Shown: positions 27,210-36,015 of the stretch, piece after piece
How the letters are laid out: every line of letters begins with the position of its first letter
How positions within the stretch are numbered: position 1 is the first letter of the stretch
Source of the DNA: Acinetobacter higginsii
GTDB taxonomy: Bacteria; Pseudomonadota; Gammaproteobacteria; Pseudomonadales; Moraxellaceae
Direction: 5' to 3'
Length of the DNA: 64,000 bases
Assembly (NCBI RefSeq): GCF_000369525.1
Contig: NZ_KB850072.1
Span: forward strand, 618,760 to 682,759
Position numbers and translations under genes: made by a program
The notes under the pieces: model-generated
Seen by the model: the letters and a program-made list of their open reading frames with translations, nothing else
The model's database searches: none
What the model was told of the DNA's origin: nothing

Positions 27210-28421
27210 ATGGAAAGAATCGTAATTGTGGGTGCAGGACAAGCAGCAGGTTGGGCAGTCAGTACTTTGCGCCAGAATGGATATTCAGGTGAAATTCATG
27301 TGGTCTCAAATGAAGACCGTGTGTTTTACGAACGCCCACCATTGTCAAAACAGGTACTTTCAAAAGAAGCCACTTATGAAAGCTTGCATCTGTTTTCTCC
27401 AGAGCAGGTGCAGGATTTTAATATCCAATGGCACAAGCCTGCAGTTGCTACTCAGGTAGATCGCCAACAGAAGCAGGTGGTTCTGGAAAGCGGTCAGGTT
27501 TTACCGTATGACAAATTATTGATCGCCACAGGTAGCCGTGCCCGTGTGCCTGTGAACACATGGCAGTTTATTCCCAATGTGGTGACTTTACGTAATGTTC
27601 AGGATTGTGAGCGTTTAGCCGAAATCTTGCAGCATTCGCAAAAGTTAGCCGTGATTGGTGGTGGCTGGATCGGTTTGGAAATTGCGGCGACCGCACGTAA
27701 ACAGGGTAAAGAAGTTCATATTTTTGAATACGGTGATCGTCTTTGCGCACGTAGTGTCAGCCCTGATGTCTCTGCTTTTCTGAAAAGTATGCATGAGCAA
27801 CAGGGTACTCAGATTCATTTAGACAGTAAAAATCTGCATTTGATTGAAGCGGGTCAGCAAAAAGTTGAAGTGGTCAATCATCCCAATGTGAGTGAGTTAT
27901 TTGACTGTGTGGTTGTGGGTGCAGGTGCAGATATTGCCAAAGAGCTTGGCGTGAATGCAGGCTTGGATGTGAAAGATGGCATTGTGGTGAATGGTTTTGG
28001 GCAGACTTCTGATCAGGATATTTATGCCGCAGGTGATGTTGCAATTCATCCCGGGCTTGGGTATTGCATTCAGTCCTGGGCTAATGCACAGAATCAGGCC
28101 ATTGCCGCTGCAAAATCAATGCTGGGTATTGAAACCGAATATAGCGATATCCCGTGGTTATGGTCAGATCAGTATCACTTCAATATTCAGATTTTAGGTA
28201 CTTATCAACCTGAAAAAACAGGGCAGATTGTGGTTCGAAAAAGCGCAGATGATCAATGCAGTTATTTGTATTTAGATGATCAAAACCGTTTGTTGAACAT
28301 GATCGCCATCAATGATTCAAAACTGGTCAAACTGGCAAAGCGCTGGATGCAGTCGAATACCGAGTTAGACCCAAAATTATTAGCAGACCCTGAATTTAAT
28401 GTCATGAAATTAAAACCATAA
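27210..28421 (+). CDS. NAD(P)H:ferredoxin reductase (FAD, BphA4-like)
   Basis: A 403-residue flavoprotein of the glutathione-reductase-like ferredoxin reductase group. FAD binding is at VGAGQAAGWAVSTLR, NAD(P) binding at AVIGGGWIGLEIAATARK, and the second FAD motif at DIYAAGDVAIHP. The C-terminal domain (about 320-403) is the ferredoxin-docking part. It transfers electrons from NADH to the ferredoxin encoded at 23766. The operon therefore has all three parts of a Rieske oxygenase system. GGGAGAA precedes the ATG. Confidence 0.9.
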   Translation: MERIVIVGAGQAAGWAVSTLRQNGYSGEIHVVSNEDRVFYERPPLSKQVLSKEATYESLHLFSPEQVQDFNIQWHKPAVATQVDRQQKQVVLESGQVLPYDKLLIATGSRARVPVNTWQFIPNVVTLRNVQDCERLAEILQHSQKLAVIGGGWIGLEIAATARKQGKEVHIFEYGDRLCARSVSPDVSAFLKSMHEQQGTQIHLDSKNLHLIEAGQQKVEVVNHPNVSELFDCVVVGAGADIAKELGVNAGLDVKDGIVVNGFGQTSDQDIYAAGDVAIHPGLGYCIQSWANAQNQAIAAAKSMLGIETEYSDIPWLWSDQYHFNIQILGTYQPEKTGQIVVRKSADDQCSYLYLDDQNRLLNMIAINDSKLVKLAKRWMQSNTELDPKLLADPEFNVMKLKP

Positions 28422-28461
28422 ACATTAGATCCGGTTCATGACTCAATCGAAGGAATGAAGT

Positions 28462-29685
28462 ATGAGTAATGAAGAGAAAAGTGGATTAAAGCATTGGGTT
28501 CCTGCTTTCGTCCTGATGGTATGTGTCGTTCTGGCATTCTTCGACAAAATTAGTATCGCAGTGTTATTTGCTGACCCGCACTTCCAAGGTGCGATGGGTA
28601 TTGCAGAAGACAAGGCAAAACTCGGATGGCTCATGACCAGCTTCTTGTTGGCTTATGGTTTTTCATCGGTGTTTTTAAGCTTTTTAGGCGATATTTTTAA
28701 CCCGAAGAAAATGCTGTTCTGGAGCGTCGCATCATGGGGCTTGCTCATGTTTTGTATGGGTTTTACCACCAACTATACAGGCATGTTGATCCTGCGCGTT
28801 TTGCTCGGTTTGGCTGAGGGGCCATTGTTTGCACTGGCTTATGCCATCGTAAAACAAACTTATACCGACCGTCAGCAAGCACGTGCTTCGACCATGTTTT
28901 TATTAGGAACCCCGATAGGCGCATTTCTGGGTTTTCCAATTACCGCTGCAGTATTGGCAAAGCATGATTGGCATACCACATTCTTTGTGATGGCGGGTTT
29001 AACGGTCATTGCATTACTTGCGATTGCATTTGGTTTACGTCATTTACAGCTCAAGAAAACCATTGAATTGGAATCGACCAGCAAACGCGTCAATTTCAAA
29101 GGACACATTCATAACACCAAGGTACTACTACAGAACCGCGCATTTTGGTTGGTGTGTATTTTCAATATTGCATTGATGACCTATCTATGGGGTTTAAACA
29201 GCTGGGTGCCTTCTTATCTGATTCAGGACAAGGGCTTTAACCTGAAAGAATTTGGTGTTTATTCCAGCTTGCCATTCATTGCCATGCTGATTGGTGAGGT
29301 GATCGGTGCTTTCCTTTCGGACAAGTTAGGCCGCCGTGCTATTCAGGTCTTCAGTGGCCTGTTGGTGGCAGGCATCTTTATGTATGTCATGGTCATTATG
29401 ACTGACCCGATTCTCGTGATCGCTGCTATGTCTTTAAGCGCAATGGCTTGGGGCTTTGGTGTCGCAGCAGTATTCGCTTTACTTGCCCGTGTCACAACTG
29501 CCGATGTTGGTGCAACTGCGGGTGGAATTTTCAACGGGATGGGGAATTTTGCCAGTGCAATTGCACCTGTTCTGATCGGTTATATCGTGATGCAAACACA
29601 TAGTTTTAATTTAGGAATTACCTTCTTGGCAGCCGTCGCTGTGATTGGATCGTTTTTCTTAGTTCCTTTATTGAAACGTTATTAA
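28462..29685 (+). CDS. MFS transporter (anion:cation symporter type)
   Basis: A 407-residue protein with about twelve membrane segments. Features are FFDKISIAVLFADP in the first helix, LGDIFNPKKMLFWSV in the first inter-helix loop, RVLLGLAEGPLFALAYAIVKQ in helix 4-5 and GAFLSDKLGRRAIQV in the second half. The pattern fits the ACS family that imports organic acids, including aromatic acids and glucarate-type anions. Within the operon it is the likely importer of the substrate, which suggests a carboxylated compound. Confidence 0.85.
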   Translation: MSNEEKSGLKHWVPAFVLMVCVVLAFFDKISIAVLFADPHFQGAMGIAEDKAKLGWLMTSFLLAYGFSSVFLSFLGDIFNPKKMLFWSVASWGLLMFCMGFTTNYTGMLILRVLLGLAEGPLFALAYAIVKQTYTDRQQARASTMFLLGTPIGAFLGFPITAAVLAKHDWHTTFFVMAGLTVIALLAIAFGLRHLQLKKTIELESTSKRVNFKGHIHNTKVLLQNRAFWLVCIFNIALMTYLWGLNSWVPSYLIQDKGFNLKEFGVYSSLPFIAMLIGEVIGAFLSDKLGRRAIQVFSGLLVAGIFMYVMVIMTDPILVIAAMSLSAMAWGFGVAAVFALLARVTTADVGATAGGIFNGMGNFASAIAPVLIGYIVMQTHSFNLGITFLAAVAVIGSFFLVPLLKRY

Positions 29686-29719
29686 TCAAACTATTGAACA
29701 AAAGCCTAGGAGTTAAAAC

Positions 29720-30241
29720 ATGACTACTCAACAATTCGAATCATGGACACAACCTGAAGGTACAAATTTACAAGACTGGTTGAATACACGTATCGCACGC
29801 TTTGAAACACGTAAATATGATTTTGATGCATTGAAGTTCCAAGCAGACTATGACCCTAAATATCGTCGTGCACAAATGCGTTATATGGGTACTGGTGCAA
29901 CAGGTGTGGTTAATGATGGCAACACGGTTCCAGCGGAAAACTTTACCTTCTCTACCATGGTTTTACCTGCGCAATGTGAAGGACCTTTGCATATTCATCA
30001 CGATGTTGAAGAAGTATTTTTCATGTTGCGTGGCGAAATTGACCTGTTCATTGAACATAACGGGGAAAAATTTGAGACCCGATTGAAAGAGCGTGACCTG
30101 ATTTCAATTCCACCGGGTATTTATCGTGGTTTGTTCAATCCGGGTCAGGAAGATGCCTTGATGTGTGTGATGTTGGGTGCGGGTAAACCAACCATTCCGA
30201 ACTATCCACCTGAGCATCCATTGTCTCAAATCAAACGTTAA
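29720..30241 (+). CDS. Cupin-domain protein
   Basis: A 173-residue single-cupin protein. The metal-site motif is GPLHIHHDVEEVFFMLRGEIDLF (HxH-x4-E) with a second motif in DLISIPPGIYRGLFNPG. The second motif has no clear histidine, so metal binding may be incomplete. It could be an isomerase, dioxygenase or decarboxylating step in ring-cleavage product processing. AGGAG is placed well before the ATG. Exact reaction not readable. Confidence 0.8.
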   Translation: MTTQQFESWTQPEGTNLQDWLNTRIARFETRKYDFDALKFQADYDPKYRRAQMRYMGTGATGVVNDGNTVPAENFTFSTMVLPAQCEGPLHIHHDVEEVFFMLRGEIDLFIEHNGEKFETRLKERDLISIPPGIYRGLFNPGQEDALMCVMLGAGKPTIPNYPPEHPLSQIKR

Positions 30242-30274
30242 TCCGATTGATCTTATAAATGTTGAAGGAATGAC

Positions 30275-31090
30275 ATGATGACACTGATTGAGCGTTTAGC
30301 GAAATACCCAGTCAAAACTATTGCCGTAAATGGTCAGGTGCAAGCCTATCGTGAGGCAGGTCAAGGTCAGCCGCTGATTTTATTGCATGGGATTAGCTCG
30401 GGTTCAGCCTCTTGGGTCAATCAACTAGAGACACTCAGTCAGCATTTTCATGTCATCGCTTGGGATGCACCGGGCTATGGTTTATCCGATGGTTTAAACA
30501 CAGATCAACCCAATGCAGCCGATTATGCAGAACGGGTATTGGCTTTGATGGATACGTTGAACATTGCAAAAGCCGTTGTAATTGGTCATTCATTGGGTGC
30601 CTTACAGGCCAGTGCGTTTGCCTATCTTTATCCTGAACGGGTACTGACTTTAGTGCTTGCCAACGCAGCACAAGGTTATCAACGTTCCGATGAAGATACC
30701 AAAGCACAGGTCTATCAAAAACGCCCGAATATGTTGAAAAGCTTGGGCAATGCAGGCATGGCAGCCAGCCGTGGACCGCATTTAATTTATAAACAAGACC
30801 TTCAGGCAATGGCTTTGGTCAATGAAGTGATGGGGCAACTGACATTAGACGGTTTTACTCGAGCATCTTATTTGCTGGCGTATGACGAAATTCGGAATTA
30901 TTTAACAGAACTTACTGTTCCTTGTGTGGTGATTGCGGGTGACAAGGATGGAATTACGCCTGCGCAAGCGATCAAGGAACTTGCTGTAGAAATGCAATTG
31001 AGCCGATGTCATCTCATTACAGATGCAGGTCATCTGAGTTATGTCGATCAACCTGAACAGTTTAACGACATTGTTTTATCGGCACATTAA
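30275..31090 (+). CDS. Alpha/beta hydrolase (C-C bond hydrolase or lactonase type)
   Basis: A 271-residue alpha/beta hydrolase. The oxyanion-hole segment is ILLHGISSGSASW, the nucleophile is serine in VIGHSLGALQ, the acid is aspartate in VIAGDKDGITP and the histidine is in TDAGHLSYVDQP. This arrangement fits both meta-cleavage product hydrolases (MhpC/BphD) and 3-oxoadipate enol-lactonases. Presence of an extradiol-type dioxygenase upstream favours the former. ATGs at 30275 and 30278 are both usable with AAGGA. Confidence 0.85.
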   Translation: MMTLIERLAKYPVKTIAVNGQVQAYREAGQGQPLILLHGISSGSASWVNQLETLSQHFHVIAWDAPGYGLSDGLNTDQPNAADYAERVLALMDTLNIAKAVVIGHSLGALQASAFAYLYPERVLTLVLANAAQGYQRSDEDTKAQVYQKRPNMLKSLGNAGMAASRGPHLIYKQDLQAMALVNEVMGQLTLDGFTRASYLLAYDEIRNYLTELTVPCVVIAGDKDGITPAQAIKELAVEMQLSRCHLITDAGHLSYVDQPEQFNDIVLSAH

Positions 31091-31112
31091 GACTTAAACG
31101 AGAGATATGGAT

Positions 31113-31907
31113 ATGAGCTTCCAAGTTGAAGGAAAAGTAGCAGTTGTCACAGGTGGCTCGTCAGGCATTGGTTTGGCTGCAGTCGAAATTTTAGTTGCAG
31201 AAGGTGCCAAGGTGGCGTGGTGCGGTCGAGATGAGCAGCGTTTGGCGGCATCAAAACTATATATTTTAGAAAAATATCCGCATGCCAATATCTTCACCAG
31301 TATCTGCAATGTCTTGGATAAAGAAGATGTAAAACGTTTTGCCCAACAGGTAAACCAAAATCTGGGTAATGTCGACATGCTGATCAATAACGCAGGTCAG
31401 GGGCGTGTGTCTAATTTTGAAAATACCCAAGACGAAGACTGGATGAAAGAAATTGAACTGAAGTATTTCAGTGTATTACATCCAGTACGTGCATTTTTAA
31501 ATGATTTAAAACATTCGGCATGCGGGTCGATTACCAATGTGAATTCTTTGCTGGCACTGCAACCTGAACCGCACATGATTGCGACTTCATCTGCCCGTGC
31601 AGCATTGCTAAATCTAACCCATTCATTGGCACATGAATTTACCCAGTACGGTGTTCGTGTCAATTCAATTCTTTTGGGCATGGTGGAATCAGCACAGTGG
31701 AAACGCCGTTTTGAAACCCGTTCTGATCCAAATGCAACATGGGAACAGTGGACAGGCAATATTGCCAAAAACCGTGGCATTCCAATGCAACGTTTAGGCA
31801 AGCCAGAAGAGCCAGCGCGTGCCTTGGTGTTTTTAGCATCGCCTTTGGCATCCTATACCACAGGTTCGACACTGGATGTCTCTGGTGGATTTAACAAACA
31901 TTTATAA
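31113..31907 (+). CDS. SDR-family protein lacking the catalytic Tyr-Lys pair
   Basis: A 264-residue SDR fold with an intact nucleotide site (VVTGGSSGIGLA, residues 12-22) and NNAG motif. The active site is odd: the serine is present (S145 in NVNSLLAL), but thirteen residues later, where Tyr should stand, there is T158, and the following Lys position is R162 (ATSSARAAL). It may use another mechanism or act as a hydratase, lyase or binding protein. ATG at 31113 follows GAGAG by eight bases and is preferred to one six bases earlier. Confidence 0.8.
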   Translation: MSFQVEGKVAVVTGGSSGIGLAAVEILVAEGAKVAWCGRDEQRLAASKLYILEKYPHANIFTSICNVLDKEDVKRFAQQVNQNLGNVDMLINNAGQGRVSNFENTQDEDWMKEIELKYFSVLHPVRAFLNDLKHSACGSITNVNSLLALQPEPHMIATSSARAALLNLTHSLAHEFTQYGVRVNSILLGMVESAQWKRRFETRSDPNATWEQWTGNIAKNRGIPMQRLGKPEEPARALVFLASPLASYTTGSTLDVSGGFNKHL

Positions 31908-31916
31908 GGTGTTCAC

Positions 31917-32708
31917 ATGAAACAGTTGATGATGATTGGTTTTGGAGCGATGGCGGCAGAAGTGTATGCCCACATGCCTCAAGACCTGCAACTTAAATGG
32001 ATTGTGGTCCCTGCACGCAGTGTAGAAAAAGTACAGGCACAGGTTGCAGCTGATGTACAGGTTATTTCTTCAATTGATGAATGTCAGGGGACGCCTGACT
32101 ACGTGATTGAAGTGGCAGGACAGGCTGCGGTGAAAGAACATGCACAAAAAGTTTTGGAAAAAGGTTGGACCATTGGCCTGATTTCAGTAGGCACTTTGGC
32201 GGATAACGAATTTTTAATTCAACTGAAAAAAACGGCAGAACAAAATGATGCGCATCTGCATTTATTAGCGGGTGCAATTGCAGGGATTGATGGGATCTCT
32301 GCGGCCAAAGAAGGCGGTCTGGAAAAGGTCACTTACAAGGGCTGTAAGAGTCCGAAAAGCTGGCGTGGCAGCTATGCAGAACAACTGGTCGACCTCGATC
32401 AGGTTAGCGAAGCAACGGTTTTCTTCCGTGGCACAGCCAGAGAAGCAGCCTTGAAGTTTCCAGCCAATGCCAATGTGGCAGCCACGATTGCCCTGGCTGG
32501 ACTGGGTATGGATGACACGATGGTTGAGCTGACGGTTGATCCGAGTATCAACAAAAACAAGCACACCATTGTGGCAGAAGGTGTATTCGGTGAAATGACA
32601 ATTGAACTGGTCGGTGTGCCATTGGCGAGTAATCCAAAAACCTCAACCTTGGCTGCATTAAGTGTGATTCGCGCTTGCCGCAATAGTGTTGAAGCAATTC
32701 AGATTTAA
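31917..32708 (+). CDS. Aspartate-dehydrogenase-like NAD(P)-binding enzyme
   Basis: A 263-residue protein matching the L-aspartate dehydrogenase (NadX) family: N-terminal Rossmann motif MIGFGAMAAEVYAH, VIEVAGQAAVKEHA near residue 60, GAIAGIDGISAAKEGG, and the C-terminal domain with ALKFPANANVAATIALAGLG. Family members oxidise aspartate to iminoaspartate. In a ring-cleavage operon this is unexpected; it may reduce or oxidise an imino/oxo intermediate of similar shape. AAGG precedes the ATG. Confidence 0.8.
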   Translation: MKQLMMIGFGAMAAEVYAHMPQDLQLKWIVVPARSVEKVQAQVAADVQVISSIDECQGTPDYVIEVAGQAAVKEHAQKVLEKGWTIGLISVGTLADNEFLIQLKKTAEQNDAHLHLLAGAIAGIDGISAAKEGGLEKVTYKGCKSPKSWRGSYAEQLVDLDQVSEATVFFRGTAREAALKFPANANVAATIALAGLGMDDTMVELTVDPSINKNKHTIVAEGVFGEMTIELVGVPLASNPKTSTLAALSVIRACRNSVEAIQI

Positions 32709-32720
32709 AAGGATTTGATC

Positions 32721-34187
32721 ATGGTAAAGGAAATTTATATCGCTGGTGAATGGCGATTAGGTAAAGGCGCTACGATTCAAAGTTTATTTCCAGCAGATCA
32801 ATCGGTGAATGCTGAAATTTCAACGGCGAGTCTGGAAGATGTCAATGAAGCCATCGAAAAGGCAGATGCGGCTTGGCGTAAAGCTGAGTGGCGCAACAGC
32901 ATGCCGCATGAACGTGCCCGTATTTTATATAAAGTGGCAGACATTATTGAAGCGCGTGTAGATGAGCTTTCAAAGTTGCAAACTCGTGATAATGGCAAGC
33001 CATTGGCTGAAACCCGTGCCTTGACCCTGAGTGCGGCAGCAACAGCACGTTATGTAGCAGCAGCCTGCGAAACCTTGAATGATGAGCTGACCACGCAACG
33101 TGCCGCAGATTTCATGACCATGAGCGTGCATGAACCAGTGGGCGTGGTCGCTGCAATTACCCCGTGGAACTCACCGATTGCCAGTGAAGTACAGAAATTG
33201 GCACCTGCACTTGCGGGCGGTAATGCAGTGATTCTAAAACCTGCGGAAGTGACTTCTTTGATTGCATTGGAACTCGCTAAAATCTTTGAAGAAGCGGGTT
33301 TACCGAAAGGTTTACTCAGTGTATTGGTCGGACGAGGTTCGGTGATTGGTGATGCAATCGTAAAGCATCCTTTGGTGCGTAAGATTTCATTTACGGGTGG
33401 AACCACTACGGGTCGTCATTTGGCACATTTAGCAGCCGATAAATTGATCACGACCTCTTTGGAGCTTGGTGGAAAATCACCAACGATTGTATTGCCAGAT
33501 GCAGATATTGAACTGGCAGCCAAAGGTGTGGCTTACGGTATTTTCAGTTCGGCTGGACAAGCCTGTATTGCAGGTTCGCGTCTGTTTGTACACAGCAGTA
33601 TCTATGATCAATTCCTCAGTCGTCTGGTTGAAATTACCAAAGGCTTGCGTGTTGGACACCCTGAAACAGCAGGCATACATCTCGGGTCTTTGATTAACCC
33701 GAAGCATTTGGCTTCTGTCGATGACTATGTACAGCTCGCGAAACAAGAAGGTGGGCAAGTCCTTGCGGGTGGTCATGCCTTGACCGAAGGTGAGTTTGCT
33801 AAAGGTAGCTATTACTTACCCACCATTATCACTGGCTTAAGCAATTCAGCACAAACCTGTCAGGAAGAGATTTTTGGCCCTGTACTGGTGGTGATGAAAT
33901 ATGACGATGAACAAGATTTGCTTGCACAAGCCAATGACAGTTGTTTTGGACTTGCTGCAGGCATCTGGACGGAAAACTATCGTAAGGCATGGCAAATTGC
34001 GCGTGCTTTAGAAGTGGGTACGGTCTGGATCAATACCTATAAGAAATTCTCGATTTCTGCGCCATTTGGCGGCTTTAAAGAAAGTGGCATTGGGCGTGAA
34101 AAAGGTCGTTTAGGCATTTTGTCTTATATGCAACAAAAAAGTATCTATATGGGATTAAGCGAGCAGCCAAATCCTTGGGCGAATTAA
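32721..34187 (+). CDS. Aldehyde dehydrogenase
   Basis: A 488-residue aldehyde dehydrogenase: AITPWNSPIASEVQK (145-159), LELGGKSP with general base E248 and SSAGQACIAGSR with nucleophile C282. The sequence resembles hydroxymuconic-semialdehyde-type dehydrogenases. The ATG at 32721 follows AAAGGA by eight bases; an in-frame TTG six bases earlier lacks spacing. It would oxidise an aldehyde from ring cleavage or from the ThDP enzyme encoded next. Confidence 0.88.
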   Translation: MVKEIYIAGEWRLGKGATIQSLFPADQSVNAEISTASLEDVNEAIEKADAAWRKAEWRNSMPHERARILYKVADIIEARVDELSKLQTRDNGKPLAETRALTLSAAATARYVAAACETLNDELTTQRAADFMTMSVHEPVGVVAAITPWNSPIASEVQKLAPALAGGNAVILKPAEVTSLIALELAKIFEEAGLPKGLLSVLVGRGSVIGDAIVKHPLVRKISFTGGTTTGRHLAHLAADKLITTSLELGGKSPTIVLPDADIELAAKGVAYGIFSSAGQACIAGSRLFVHSSIYDQFLSRLVEITKGLRVGHPETAGIHLGSLINPKHLASVDDYVQLAKQEGGQVLAGGHALTEGEFAKGSYYLPTIITGLSNSAQTCQEEIFGPVLVVMKYDDEQDLLAQANDSCFGLAAGIWTENYRKAWQIARALEVGTVWINTYKKFSISAPFGGFKESGIGREKGRLGILSYMQQKSIYMGLSEQPNPWAN

Positions 34188-34225
34188 TACATTCATGGAA
34201 TGAACCGTTTTTGAGGAATATACAA

Positions 34226-35866
34226 ATGACAGAACGTGTAAATGTCGGCGAAGCCATCGCCCGTGTTTTAGAAGCACACCAAGTAGACAGTATTTATGGC
34301 GTGATCTCGATCCATAACTTACCGATTGCTGATGCAGTGGGTCGTCGTGAAAAAATCCGTTTTGTGGCGGCACGCGGTGAAGCAGGTGCGGTCACGATGG
34401 CAGATGGTCACTCTCGTTTTAAAGGACTCGGTGTGGCGCTCACCAGTACGGGCGCGGGTGCAGGTAATGCAGTCGGTTCACTGATTGAAGCGATGAATGC
34501 AGGCAGTCCTGTTTTACACTTAACTGGGCAAGTCGAACGTGAATATTTGGATCGTGACGCCAGTTTTATTCATGAAACCAAAGATCAGCTGACTTTCTTA
34601 CGTGCATCAAGCAAAGCTGCTTTCCGTATTACTAGTCCTGACAATGCGGTGGGTGTGATTCGTGAAGCGATTCGTGTAGCTACGACGGTACCGATGGGGC
34701 CAGTGAGTGTTGAGTTACCGATTGATGTACAAGCAGCAGAAATCGATTTGCCGCTGAACTTGGGCCCAGTAAAAGCCCTTGAATTACCACAGGCTGAACA
34801 GGTCGAAGTCGATTTAATCGTTGAAGAACTGAAAAAAGCCAAACGTCCAGTGTTTTGGATCGGTGGCGGTACGTTGAATAGCGTTGCGGAAGTCAAAGCC
34901 ATCGCTGATCTTGGTATTCCTGTGGTGTCATCAACACATGCGCGCGGTGTATTGGCGGATGATCATCCGCGTAGCCTAGGTGCATTCCATAACTCGGCTG
35001 GTGTTGAGCAATTGCTTAAAGACGCTGATCTATTGGTAGTGGTGGGTTCTCGTTTACGTAGTAATGAAACCAAAACCTATTCAGTGCAATTCCCTGACAA
35101 TATTATCCAGATTGATGCCAATCCTGTGGCACAACAGCGTAATTACAAAGTGCGTAACTTCATCTGTGGTGACGCTAAAGATGTATTGCAACGTGTATTG
35201 ACTAGCTTGCAAGGTATTTCAAAAGTCGATGCGGATTATGATGCCGCGATGGTGAAGGCAAAACAGGCGGCAATCGATGCGCTACGTACGCAGTTAGATC
35301 AGTACGCTTTAATCTGTGATCACTTACGTGCTGCTTTACCACAAGACGGTATTTTCGTACGCGACATTACCATGTCAGGCAGCACTTGGGGCAGCCGTTT
35401 ATTCCCAGTACAAGCACCAAACCAGAATATTCACTCTTTAGCAGGTGCAATTGGTTTGGGGCTGGCGACTGCGATTGGTGCTTCCATTGCCAACCCTGAT
35501 AAAAAAGTCATTGGCTTGGTCGGTGATGGTGGTTTGATGTTAGGCATCGGCGAAATCGCAACCATGGCGCAAGAAAATACCAATATGGTGTTGATGATCA
35601 TGAATGATGGTGGTTATGGCGTGATGCGTGGTATCCAAAAGAATTACTTCGGTGGTCGCCAGTATTTCAATGAATTGCATACCCCAGACTATAAAGTTTT
35701 AGGCGAAGCAATGGGTGTGAAGAGCTGGAAAGTGGGCAGTGCTGATGAATTCAAGACCGTGATTCAGGAAGCTGTTGCATTCCAAGGGCCAAGCGTGATT
35801 GAGCTGGATATGCATTCAATTGGGCCATTGAACTTCGCGGGTCCACCACAGAAAAAATTGTACTAA
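34226..35866 (+). CDS. Thiamine-diphosphate-dependent enzyme (decarboxylase/synthase type)
   Basis: A 546-residue protein with the three-domain layout of acetolactate synthase and benzoylformate decarboxylase. The cofactor-activating glutamate is E52 in AARGEAGAVTMADG. The central domain spans about 190-320. The ThDP/Mg motif GDGGLMLGIGEIATMAQE begins near residue 432 and continues to MNDGGYG. It probably decarboxylates or ligates a 2-oxo acid from the ring-cleavage product; it may replace the usual aldolase step. Start ATG at 34226 has GAGGA eight bases upstream. Confidence 0.85.
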   Translation: MTERVNVGEAIARVLEAHQVDSIYGVISIHNLPIADAVGRREKIRFVAARGEAGAVTMADGHSRFKGLGVALTSTGAGAGNAVGSLIEAMNAGSPVLHLTGQVEREYLDRDASFIHETKDQLTFLRASSKAAFRITSPDNAVGVIREAIRVATTVPMGPVSVELPIDVQAAEIDLPLNLGPVKALELPQAEQVEVDLIVEELKKAKRPVFWIGGGTLNSVAEVKAIADLGIPVVSSTHARGVLADDHPRSLGAFHNSAGVEQLLKDADLLVVVGSRLRSNETKTYSVQFPDNIIQIDANPVAQQRNYKVRNFICGDAKDVLQRVLTSLQGISKVDADYDAAMVKAKQAAIDALRTQLDQYALICDHLRAALPQDGIFVRDITMSGSTWGSRLFPVQAPNQNIHSLAGAIGLGLATAIGASIANPDKKVIGLVGDGGLMLGIGEIATMAQENTNMVLMIMNDGGYGVMRGIQKNYFGGRQYFNELHTPDYKVLGEAMGVKSWKVGSADEFKTVIQEAVAFQGPSVIELDMHSIGPLNFAGPPQKKLY

Positions 35867-35904
35867 TCTCACTGAGCATTGGCAGTCCGTGCTGATGTGA
35901 AGAC

Positions 35905-35938
35905 CGTTTTATGGGCAAATTTTTTTGCTCATAAAACG
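35905..35938. other. Long hairpin between ThDP gene and porin
   Basis: CGTTTTATGGGCAAA (35905-35919) pairs with TTTGCTCATAAAACG (35924-35938): 15 pairs including one G-T, loop TTTT. No T tract follows. It could slow or stop transcription of the upstream operon, or protect its 3' end. Confidence 0.6.
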
Positions 35939-35949
35939 ATAAAAACTAT

Positions 35950-35965
35950 GTTTCATAGGTAAAAC
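35950..35965. promoter_or_regulatory. Proposed IclR operator 3 (porin)
   Basis: GTTTCATAGGTAAAAC matches the operon palindrome GTTTTATATATAAAAC at 13 of 16 positions, 50 bases before the porin start. It suggests that the porin belongs to the IclR regulon with its own promoter. Confidence 0.45.
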
Positions 35966-36015
35966 AAAAAAGCTAGCCAACAGGATCGTTGGAACAAAAA
36001 CCAAGGAATCAAGAG

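Noticed and set aside
33050..33406. Open frame of 118 codons antisense to the aldehyde dehydrogenase
   Set aside because: Shadow of a highly conserved coding region; composition is that of a reverse-complemented gene.
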